DNA of 18,419 nt, from positions 687 through 19,105 of the forward strand of contig PLJQ01000445.1 of the NCBI GenBank assembly GCA_003140275.1, given 5' to 3'. Numbering within the stretch: position 1 is the stretch's first letter; each line of letters opens with the position of its first letter. A program made the translations under genes and the position numbers. The notes beneath the pieces are model-generated. The model worked only from the letters and a program-made list of their open reading frames with translations. It was not told where the DNA came from and searched no databases. Source of the DNA: Limisphaerales bacterium. GTDB taxonomy: Bacteria; Verrucomicrobiota; Verrucomicrobiia; Limisphaerales; PALSA-1396. This document shows, piece by piece, positions 7,484 to 14,786 of the stretch.

Positions 7484-8135
7484 CCAACTGCTCTTCGCCA
7501 ACACGTCCGGCGCGAACGTCATCCAACAGCCGCAAAGCCTCTTGATACATCGCCGCCGGCCGCCCGACCAACACAACTTTGGTCGTGAGCGTTTGATCCA
7601 TGTTCCGCAGTGTCGGCGTGAGGAATGCTGTCGTCGGGTTGCACCAAAGATTGTGGCGCGTGCTGAACTCGTTGATGAATTGCTCGTCGTAAGAGCGGCC
7701 AGAGAAACAATCCTTGCTCCTGATTTTCGTGTAGGGCTTGCGCGGGTCAACTTCCGGGCGATGCACCTTCGCCAACATGCACGCCATGAGCAGCCGCACA
7801 CCGGCGCGATTGTTAGGGTTGCTCACCACCGGCACCACGCGCGCCGCAATCTCCTCATCGTGGATGAAGGAATGGCCGGGATTCTTCTGGGCGCGCTTCA
7901 GCGAAGCCTCAAGCAGTGGGGAACAATTCTCCATTGGAGTGTCTGCCGTTGCGCTTGATTTTGTGCAGGTCATAGTTTGTCCACAGGACTTCGACGCGCT
8001 TGTCCTTCGTGGAATGGTTCGTGCGCGCTGGCGAAACCGTCTTGCGCCACTTCGGTGCGGGATAAAGCTGGTCCACAATCTTAGCCTGATAATTCGACAA
8101 CGCCACCATGCCTTGAACCGAATTCAAAACTTCGG
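7484..8135 (-). pseudogene. Frameshifted, truncated restriction-endonuclease-like gene
   Basis: Read from about 8135 downward, one frame gives EVLNSVQGMVALSNYQAK, IVDQLYPAPKWRKTV and SPARTNHSTKDKRVEVLWTN. It then hits a stop at 7909. The neighbouring frame continues at once with LLEASLKRAQKNPGHSF, RAGVRLLMACMLAKVHRPEV, RKPYTKI, FSGRSYDEQF, CNPTTAFLTPTLRN, LVGRPAAMYQEALRLLDDV. The frames meet in a run of four C on the minus strand (GGGG at 7918-7921); removing one base joins them. From memory, proteins with FSGR-x-YDE, TTAFLTP-x-LRN and LVGRP accompany methyltransferases and carry their nuclease domain further downstream. That is the part lost here after 7484. The 5' end abuts an IS1182 fragment. 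Convergent with the methyltransferase. Family placement from memory, not searched. Confidence 0.55.
8033..8083 (-). repeat. 51-bp repeat, copy 1 (inside the nuclease-like pseudogene)
   Basis: This 51-bp segment recurs at 11247-11297 in the same orientation with two mismatches. Here the minus strand encodes K-I-V-D-Q-L-Y-P-A-P-K-W-R-K-T-V in an otherwise long, protein-like frame, so this copy is the one embedded in its parent gene. Flanking sequence on both sides is unrelated to that of copy 2. Confidence 0.8.
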
Positions 8136-8154
8136 CGAACCCAGCGGAACGTTG

Positions 8155-8484
8155 GTGTATGTGGCGATGGAGAAGACGGGCCATCATCGGAGCGTGACCG
8201 ATTTGGAAAAGCAACCCGAGCCGGAGCCTCCGGCGGCCGGCGCGAGTCTGAGTGCCTTGATGCGGCATCGGTTGAAAACGAAAATCGGCAAAGCCCTTTA
8301 CAAGTTGAGACAGCAGACCGTCGAACCCGTCTTTGGGATCATCAAATCGTCGATGGGTTTCCGGCAGTTTTTATTGCGCGGGCTGGAGAAAGTGAGCTTG
8401 GAGTGGCACTGGGTATGCCTGGCTTACAACTTCCGGCGGTTGCACCGGATGGGAGTCGGGATCAAGCCGGTGGCCCGGAATTGA
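8155..8484 (+). mobile_element. C-terminal remnant of an IS1182-type transposase
   Basis: The plus-strand frame ending at TGA 8482-8484 carries about 109 residues typical of the end of IS1182-family DDE transposases: LKTKIGKALYKLRQQTVEPV, FGIIKSSMGFRQFLLRGLEK and WVCLAYNFRRLHRM. The E in TVEPVFG is the usual last catalytic residue of the DDE triad. The first three quarters of the transposase, including both catalytic aspartates, are absent. Upstream of about 8150 the DNA belongs to the nuclease-like pseudogene on the other strand. I could not identify terminal inverted repeats; the run of T at 8500-8506 may lie near the right end. The element cannot move on its own. It marks an insertion and deletion that removed the 5' end of the adjacent gene. 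Confidence 0.75.
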
Positions 8485-8690
8485 AAGCATGGAACTGGAA
8501 CCGTTTTTTTAGACCACGCTCCGTGATGTGTCCGGGCCTGTGCCTTTGGAATAACAGCGCTCCAGTCAGCCGCTGGAATTTTTGCACGGCGCCAGTTGAA
8601 TCAAGTCCGACAGGCTGCTAGTGGAATGCGTTTCACCAATCTTGCAAGAATCCTGAAAGGAAGCTGCTAGACGGGGTGCTCATTAAAAGG

Positions 8691-8719
8691 TTGCGCTTCA
8701 TGCCAAGGATTCTTATACT
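8691..8719 (+). promoter_or_regulatory. Probable sigma70-like promoter for the DUF3300-DUF2950 pair
   Basis: TTGCGC at 8691-8696 and TATACT at 8714-8719 are spaced by 17 bases (four and five of six consensus positions). The expected transcription start near 8726 leaves a leader of about 78 bases before the ATG at 8804. The rest of the 8485-8803 gap downstream of the transposase remnant holds no gene I can support. Confidence 0.45.
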
Positions 8720-8803
8720 TTTTCTCGAAGCGCCGGGTTGACTCGAACGTCCAATCCTCAAGAATATGACAGATTTCGGACCGCGAGGAAAATCGCGAAC
8801 CTA

Positions 8804-10018
8804 ATGAAACGAGCAGCCATTTTAACTTTCACGCTACTAGGCTGCGCTTGGACTGCTTTTCAAGGCTTGGCCCAGGCACCGGTTCCTCCTCCTGCACCAC
8901 AAGTTCAACTTCGCTCCGCCGCGGAGCTTGACCAACTCTTGGGCCCGATCGCACTTTATCCAGATCCGTTAATCGCGCAGATTCTCCCAGCCGCAACGCT
9001 GTCTCCCCAAGTGGTTATGGCCGATCGCTACGTGAGCGGCGGTGGTGATCCAACCTTAATCGACCAGCAGCCTTGGGACGCCAGCGTCCAGGCACTGGCC
9101 CGCTACCCGAGCGTTCTCAAATGGATGGACGACAACCTCGGCTGGACGACTGAATTGGGACAGGCCTTCATCTATCAACAACAGGATGTAATGGACTCCA
9201 TTCAGCGGCTCCGTGCCCAAGCGCAAACTTTGGGCAACCTGCAAAGCAACCCACAAGAGAGCGTTGTCAACGATAACGGAATGGTCGAAATACTCCCGGC
9301 AAATCCGCAGGTGGTTTATGTGCCGGTTTATCAGCCGGAAATTGCCTTTTATCAAAGGTCCTACGGTACGCCCTTCATCTCCTTCGGCGTTGGGCTATCG
9401 ATCGGTGCATGGTTAAACCATGACGTGGACTGGCGCAATCACCACGTAATCGAGTGGGACCACGCTCACCCTCGCCCAAGCGATTGGTGGTCACGCCGGC
9501 CCGACGAGCGCCCCCGTCAAGAGGTCAGCGATGCTACGGTCTGGCAGCCACGCAATCGCTCTGAAATAACGAAAGCGAACCTTCAGGATAGAGGCTGGAA
9601 TAGACCCCAGGCCGGGCCGGTAGCTCCGAGCAGGCCAGAAGCACAGCCGCCGCAACAACGTGATACTCCACCATCTCGGCCAGAGACGAGGCCGCCACAA
9701 CAGCGTGCCACCCCAGCACCTCGGCCAGAACCCATTCCGCCGCAACAACGGGGTACTCCAGCACCGCCTGTTCGTCAAACAGTGCCGCGCCCCGTCCAAC
9801 GTCCGACGCAAGTATCCACAAGCCGGCCCGCCAGTGGCGCGCTGATTGGTGTGCAAAGTTCGCACCAAACCCAGCAATTCAGTAGCCGTGGCCAGCAAAG
9901 TCGCCAGACGATATCAAGACCGGCCCAACCCACACGCCCAGCTGCATCCTCGCGTCCAGCTCCAGCGGCCCGGTCGGAGGCGCCCAGCCGCTCACCCAGT
10001 AACCGGGCGAAGAATTGA
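8804..10018 (+). CDS. Exported DUF3300 protein with Pro/Gln/Arg-rich tail
   Basis: This 404-residue protein starts at the ATG at 8804, which yields a signal peptide (MKRAAILTFTLLGCAWTAF) probably cut after GLAQA; a TTG at 8738 is also in frame but adds a poor leader. LLGC could also act as a short lipobox. Residues 38-190 are the DUF3300 domain: ELDQLLGPIALYPDPLIAQI, WDASVQALARYPSVLKWM, and V-V-Y-V-P-V-Y-Q-P. A short region with the motif GLSIGAWLNHDVDW follows, then a disordered C-terminus with three imperfect copies of R-P-E-x2-P-P-Q-Q-R-x-T-P. The function of DUF3300 is unknown; the tail looks suited to envelope or wall binding. It lies 41 bp upstream of a DUF2950 gene, a frequent partner, so the two probably form an operon. 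Confidence 0.86.
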   Translation: MKRAAILTFTLLGCAWTAFQGLAQAPVPPPAPQVQLRSAAELDQLLGPIALYPDPLIAQILPAATLSPQVVMADRYVSGGGDPTLIDQQPWDASVQALARYPSVLKWMDDNLGWTTELGQAFIYQQQDVMDSIQRLRAQAQTLGNLQSNPQESVVNDNGMVEILPANPQVVYVPVYQPEIAFYQRSYGTPFISFGVGLSIGAWLNHDVDWRNHHVIEWDHAHPRPSDWWSRRPDERPRQEVSDATVWQPRNRSEITKANLQDRGWNRPQAGPVAPSRPEAQPPQQRDTPPSRPETRPPQQRATPAPRPEPIPPQQRGTPAPPVRQTVPRPVQRPTQVSTSRPASGALIGVQSSHQTQQFSSRGQQSRQTISRPAQPTRPAASSRPAPAARSEAPSRSPSNRAKN

Positions 10019-10059
10019 ACCGTGAAGCATTTCCCTCTCGTGAAGAACGCTAACAGCCG

Positions 10060-11019
10060 ATGAAACTCTTATATTCTCAATCAGTGCCCCAGTCCAGACG
10101 CTTTGCATTAACCCTGGTTGCCGCCGCCTTGATGTCCGTTCTGCCTGCCCACCTCTTTGCCGCGGGTGAGCAACGATTCAGTTCACCGGAGGAAGCTGTA
10201 AATGCTCTCAAAGCGGCGGTTGCCGCAAGGGACACTAACGCTCTCCACCTCATTTTCGGCCCGACAGGCCACCCTTTGGTATCCGCCGACGTTGTTGAGG
10301 CCGCGACCGAGCGAGAGGTATTTGTGCAGCGGCTGACTGAGAAGATTCAACTGGCCCGAGAATCCGACTCCCAGCAGGTTCTGAAAATCGGCGCGGACGC
10401 TTGGCCCTTTCCAATTCCACTGGTGAAAGAGGATGGACGATGGTTCTTTGATACCGAAGCCGGCAAGGAGGAGATTCTCAACCGGCGCATTGGCGCCAAT
10501 GAACTCGGCACCATCCATGTCTGCCGTGCCTACGTGGAGGCGCAGCGCGAATACGCCGCCAACGATCGCACCGGTAACGGAGTGCTTGAATATGCGCAGC
10601 ATTTTCGCAGCACACCCGGAACACACGATGGTCTTTACTGGTCATCGAGCAATGGCGAGGAACTTAGTCCTTTAGGACCGCTTGTTGCCCAAGCGCGCGT
10701 TGAAGGTTATCGGCGCAAAACAAAGATCATGGCCGAAGAGCAATCGCCCTACCACGGATACTATTTCAAAATCCTAACCAAACAGGGCAGACACGCGCCT
10801 GGCGGCAAATACAACTACATCATTAATGAACACATGATTGCGGGCTTTGCGCTGGTGGCATGGCCAGCGGAATGGGGCAACACTGGAGCGATGACGTTCA
10901 TCGTCAATCAGCAAGGCAAGGTTTATCAGAAAAACCTCGGACCGAAGAGCTCGACGGTCGCGGAGGCCTTAACCACCTACGACCCGGACAATACCTGGGC
11001 GCTCACAACCGACGATTAA
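10060..11019 (+). CDS. Exported DUF2950 protein
   Basis: This 319-residue protein has a signal peptide (RRFALTLVAAALMSVLPAHL, cut near FAAG) followed by one DUF2950 domain that fills the mature part. Family hallmarks are FSSPEEAVNALKAAVAARDT, DGRWFFDTEAGKEEILNRRI, ANELGTIHVCRAYVEAQREY, HDGLYW, PYHGYYFKILTKQG and GGKYNYI. The Y-H-G-Y-Y-F-x-I-L block and the final FIVNQQGKVYQKNLG strand are complete, so the gene looks intact. It follows the DUF3300 gene after 41 bp on the same strand. No biochemical role is established for either family. The conserved pairing suggests one complex or sequential steps in the periplasm. No obvious terminator follows. Confidence 0.88.
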   Translation: MKLLYSQSVPQSRRFALTLVAAALMSVLPAHLFAAGEQRFSSPEEAVNALKAAVAARDTNALHLIFGPTGHPLVSADVVEAATEREVFVQRLTEKIQLARESDSQQVLKIGADAWPFPIPLVKEDGRWFFDTEAGKEEILNRRIGANELGTIHVCRAYVEAQREYAANDRTGNGVLEYAQHFRSTPGTHDGLYWSSSNGEELSPLGPLVAQARVEGYRRKTKIMAEEQSPYHGYYFKILTKQGRHAPGGKYNYIINEHMIAGFALVAWPAEWGNTGAMTFIVNQQGKVYQKNLGPKSSTVAEALTTYDPDNTWALTTDD

Positions 11020-11246
11020 ACAACACATGGCCTTGCAAAAAAGGAGCATTGCCAAAGAGTCAAGGCAGCTTCCTGTGCGATTTCTTTCACGTCAGCGAGT
11101 ATCTGGGAGCCGCAGCACCAACCTGCCGGCCCGCCAAGGCGGATCAATGGCGACGGACGCAACAGCAGCGACTGTGACGCGGAGACGTCCAGAAAGTGAT
11201 TGAAACTCTGGAGGAACATCTGGAGCCAGTCGGGACTTCAGAGGAA

Positions 11247-11297
11247 GAAACCGTCTTGCGCTACTTCGGTGCGGGATAAAGCTTGTCCACAATCTTA
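11247..11297 (-). repeat. 51-bp repeat, copy 2 (intergenic, decayed)
   Basis: This copy matches 8033-8083 at 49 of 51 bases. On the minus strand the shared frame now reads K-I-V-D-K-L-Y-P-A-P-K-stop, so it is not functional. On the plus strand the same bases end a short frame (VIETLEEHLEPVGTSEEE, then TVLRYFGAG-stop) that looks protein-like but has no supported start. It lies in the 445-bp gene-free stretch 11020-11464. Confidence 0.75.
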
Positions 11298-11316
11298 ATG
11301 TATCACGACCCCCAGC

Positions 11317-11376
11317 CCCTCTCCCATCCGATGGGCGAAGGTGGCGTCGAACTCTCCCCGTTCGAGGCGGAGAGGG
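11317..11376. repeat. REP-like inverted repeat
   Basis: CCCTCTCC at 11317-11324 pairs perfectly with GGAGAGGG at 11369-11376, around a 44-base interior containing further short CTCTCCCC matches. Elements with this CCCTCTCC/GGAGAGGG look are common intergenic repeats in GC-rich genomes. There is no T-run, so it is a poor intrinsic terminator. Apart from this and the 51-bp repeat, I see nothing I can support in 11020-11464. Confidence 0.35.
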
Positions 11377-11464
11377 TTTGGTGCTTCCCATTTGCGGTTG
11401 CCTCCGCGTCTGGCCGTGCCCGGGCAGGCTGGACAGCTTGCCACGAAAGTTTTATTTTCCGGTC

Positions 11465-11770
11465 ATGGCGGCGACGGCGACTCCAGAAGTCCGGCCGGAC
11501 ATCGGCCAGGATGAGAAAACTGATTCACGCACGGATCGCGAACCAGGCTATCTCGTCATTTGCTGGAACGACCCGGTCAACCTCATGGACTACGTGACGC
11601 ATGTGTTCCAAATTGTCTTCGGCTGGCAGCAGCAGAAGGCCGAAGTTCACATGTTGCAGGTCCATAACCAGGGCAAAAGCGTGCTGATCCGCGAAAGCAT
11701 GGAAAAGGCGGAATTTTACGTCCACAGCCTCCAGCAATACAGCCTGCACGCAACCATGGAGCGCGATTAG
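11465..11770 (+). CDS. clpS: ClpS, N-degron adaptor of the Clp protease
   Basis: This 101-residue protein presents substrates with destabilising N-terminal residues to ClpAP or ClpCP in the cytoplasm. After a disordered, charged N-terminal extension (residues 1-27), the ClpS fold begins with YLVICWNDPVNLMDYVTHVF. N35 and D36 of the binding pocket are present, and the third pocket residue H67 lies in the QVHNQGKS motif. M63 lies in the helix that lines the pocket. P37 replaces the second Asp of the E. coli N-D-D motif, as in actinobacterial ClpS (N-D-P-V-N). The start at ATG 11465 gives the usual family length; the frame is open further up but without a credible start. The next gene begins directly after its TAG, so the two are translationally linked. 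Confidence 0.88.
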   Translation: MAATATPEVRPDIGQDEKTDSRTDREPGYLVICWNDPVNLMDYVTHVFQIVFGWQQQKAEVHMLQVHNQGKSVLIRESMEKAEFYVHSLQQYSLHATMERD

Positions 11771-12253
11771 GTGAAACTCATCCGGGCACAAGGGGAATAT
11801 TCCGTTTTTGAAATCAGCAAACGGGAAAAGGGCCTGCTGTTGGAAGTGCTCAACCTCTATCCTTTGATTCCCACGACGCATTACCGCCTGAGCAAAAAGG
11901 CCGGGACCACAAAAGAAGACGAAAACCAACGGTTGTTGGAAGAATCGCTCGCGGCGCATCGTAAGGAGAACCGGAAACTCATTCTGGCCATGTTGAATGA
12001 GCCGGAGCGTTTTCAAACCAAAGATTCCGGCTATCACTTCAAACTCTCCCGGTCGGAAATCGAATGGTTGTTGCAAGTGCTCAATGATGTCCGCGTGGGA
12101 TGCTGGATCGCGCTCGGCTCTCCAGAAACGCTTTACGGTAAAAACATTCCGCTTAACGACAAGACGGCTCCCCATATTCGATCGATGGAAATCGCCGGTG
12201 CATTTGAAATGATTTTCCTCAACTCGCTTACGGTACGGATGCCAAACGGCTGA
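11771..12253 (+). CDS. DUF2017-like protein coupled to ClpS
   Basis: The GTG at 11771 touches the TAG of clpS with no gap, and GGAG at 11758-11761, inside clpS, is spaced correctly for it. The 160-residue product is soluble and helical: an N-terminal segment (EISKREKGLLLEVLNLYPLI), a charged middle (EDENQRLLEESLAAHRKENR), and a C-terminal helix containing SRSEIEWLLQVLNDVRVGCW. In Actinobacteria clpS is followed by a DUF2017 gene of similar size with an L-N-D-L-R motif near the C-terminus. LNDVR here, the place and the length suggest this is the same family or its verrucomicrobial counterpart. A role in ClpS-dependent proteolysis is inferred from the coupling alone. Confidence 0.6.
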   Translation: MKLIRAQGEYSVFEISKREKGLLLEVLNLYPLIPTTHYRLSKKAGTTKEDENQRLLEESLAAHRKENRKLILAMLNEPERFQTKDSGYHFKLSRSEIEWLLQVLNDVRVGCWIALGSPETLYGKNIPLNDKTAPHIRSMEIAGAFEMIFLNSLTVRMPNG

Positions 12254-12358
12254 CGTGGCAGACGTATTGGGAAACCACACCACCGTTCGCACTCACGCCA
12301 CCGCCGCCTGATTTTTTCCATGTTTGGATGCCGGACGTGGTCCGTCGATCGCGGTGGT

Positions 12359-13573
12359 TCATTTTTTGTTGGAGTGGAGCCGGCGATTCCCAATGGATGG
12401 AAAGTTGATGACTTTGTATTCCCGGGTATCCGACAGATGGAAGCCGGATTTCTGAATCTCGACGGCAATTCCCCGCATGTGGCCGGCTCCCCAAGGCACC
12501 ACGATCCTATTCGAATGCAGAAGCTCGGCCTTAATTTCTTTCAGCAGATGGGCATTGCGCAGCGTGAGGAGATCTTCCCAAAGTTGTTCCGTGAGGAGAG
12601 GATCCTGTGACTTTTGAATCAATTCCAGGAAAACGTCCGATCTCAACCCTCGCGAATGGATGAGAGCGGCCAGATTCAGGAATTCGATGCTGCTTTTCGA
12701 AAACTCCTCGACATCAACATCAGCCCGGCGCGGTTGCCCTTGAACCGGCACAAACTCCTCCTTCTGCTCCGTCAACCCGAGCGACTTTGCCATCCGCTTG
12801 TAGCTAAGCTCATGCTTGAGCAGATTTCGATTGTCAGTCACTCCTTCCAGAAGAATGACCGAGTTCGTCGGGAATGATTTCGAGATCTGGTTGTAGAATC
12901 CGGCGTCGCCGATGTGCATCATTGGAATCAACTGAATGGTTTTGCCGTCGTCGCGAACGTATGTCCGGGCGCGAACCATCAGGCCGTCCGAGCGCAACGC
13001 CACAAAGCTCCCGCTGAAATGATCCACTGCCAGGGAGGCACAAAACACGAGGTACAGGAGAACACCGGGCAGGAGCACGAAAACGTTGATCAGCACAAAA
13101 CCGGACAGGTTCAGCCAGTCAAACATTCTGTGCCCCAGTTTTGTCTCAGGAACAAACGGCCATCGGAATCGGAACGCGCCTTGGGCCCAAAAGAGGATGC
13201 ATAGGCCGAAGATGACCTGGCAGAACGAGGTCACCCACGCGATCTGCTGAAGCCTGCTGTAATGATAAGTGAGTAATGGAATCAAGGCGAGCATCGCCAC
13301 CGGAATGAACAACGCTATTGGAAACGCGAAGCGCTTGGGTATCATCGGAGTGGCTCCCGACAGCAAATAGATCAGCATCGACGCCATGATGGCCAGGAAG
13401 GACATGATCCCCCGGATGACCGCAAGCGTATGAATGCCAAAGCACAGGATCAGAGTGTCATCCAGCAGGGAAACGCCGGCATCGGCCAGAAACAAACCGA
13501 GCGCCACGCTCAGCAATAATGAAATGACAGCGCTGGTCGAATTTTGGCGGCTTTTTATCAGTGTTTCATCCAT
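12359..13573 (-). CDS. Multi-pass membrane protein with TraB/TIKI-like domain
   Basis: This 404-residue protein starts at the ATG at 13573. The first half has about five hydrophobic segments (residues 15-37, 44-72, 83-102, 112-130 and 152-183). The second half is a soluble domain with motifs of the TraB/PrgY/GumN (TIKI) superfamily: IPMMHIGDAGFY (H220), VILLEGV (E243), LLTLRNAHLLKEI (R339-N340) and PWGAGHMRG (G362 to H365). These conserved residues form the metal-dependent active site of TIKI proteases; here each is present. Canonical TraB proteins place membrane helices after the domain; this protein has them first. It lies 96 bp downstream of the prepilin-like gene on the same strand. Substrate and topology are unknown, and the assignment rests on motifs and their order. 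Confidence 0.62.
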   Translation of the reverse strand: MDETLIKSRQNSTSAVISLLLSVALGLFLADAGVSLLDDTLILCFGIHTLAVIRGIMSFLAIMASMLIYLLSGATPMIPKRFAFPIALFIPVAMLALIPLLTYHYSRLQQIAWVTSFCQVIFGLCILFWAQGAFRFRWPFVPETKLGHRMFDWLNLSGFVLINVFVLLPGVLLYLVFCASLAVDHFSGSFVALRSDGLMVRARTYVRDDGKTIQLIPMMHIGDAGFYNQISKSFPTNSVILLEGVTDNRNLLKHELSYKRMAKSLGLTEQKEEFVPVQGQPRRADVDVEEFSKSSIEFLNLAALIHSRGLRSDVFLELIQKSQDPLLTEQLWEDLLTLRNAHLLKEIKAELLHSNRIVVPWGAGHMRGIAVEIQKSGFHLSDTREYKVINFPSIGNRRLHSNKK

Positions 13574-13669
13574 AAACTTGTTTGCAGCAGCAGACCATTT
13601 TGCCGATCACAAGGCGGGCAATAAGGCCGCCTCGGTGTCGGGTCCGCTGTGGTTATTATTCCAGGCTGG

Positions 13670-14482
<813 letters not shown>

Positions 14483-14531
14483 ATCCTCTGCTCAGGAACG
14501 CAGAAAAGCAAGCTCAACGACAGGTAGTGGT

Positions 14532-14551
14532 ACAGTTTGAAATTAAACTGT
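14532..14551. promoter_or_regulatory. Palindrome in the divergent gap, candidate operator
   Basis: ACAGTTTGAAATTAAACTGT has perfect 7-bp arms around six bases. It lies 50 bp upstream of the prepilin-like gene and 236 bp upstream of the esterase gene, in the 304-bp divergent gap 14483-14786. A second small palindrome, ATGCTACGCAT, follows at 14562-14572. No T-run makes it a terminator. No clear -35/-10 pair is visible, so a regulator site is possible but unproven. I see nothing else in the gap; the frame upstream of 14787 is open but not protein-like. Confidence 0.35.
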
Positions 14552-14786
14552 CGGCATCACGATGCTACGCATAGTGAGGTTCTGCCGTTCAGAAAAGCTC
14601 GTTGAAACGTGCTTGAATTCGGGAATGCCAGTGTTGACGGCTTTCTTTGCGCCCATGGCCTTCAAGTTCGGTCAACTTGCTAATCACTCTGCATCTTTGA
14701 CTGCTGGCAAGCAACGCGTGCTCGAACTGGCCGCCGGAACTTGGAAAGGATGGATGCCAGGTTGGAAAACCTTTAACCTCTCGCTC

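Noticed and set aside
11525..12292. 255-codon minus-strand frame
   Set aside because: Antisense to clpS and the coupled DUF2017-like gene, both well supported on the plus strand.
12332..12367. Hairpin CGGAC-GTG-GTCCG with a later T6, as a terminator after the clpS operon
   Set aside because: The T-run is 17 bases past the stem, too far for an intrinsic terminator.
13616..13640. AGGCGG/CCGCCT hairpin between the prepilin-like and TraB-like genes
   Set aside because: Nine-base loop and no T-run on the minus strand; not a convincing terminator.
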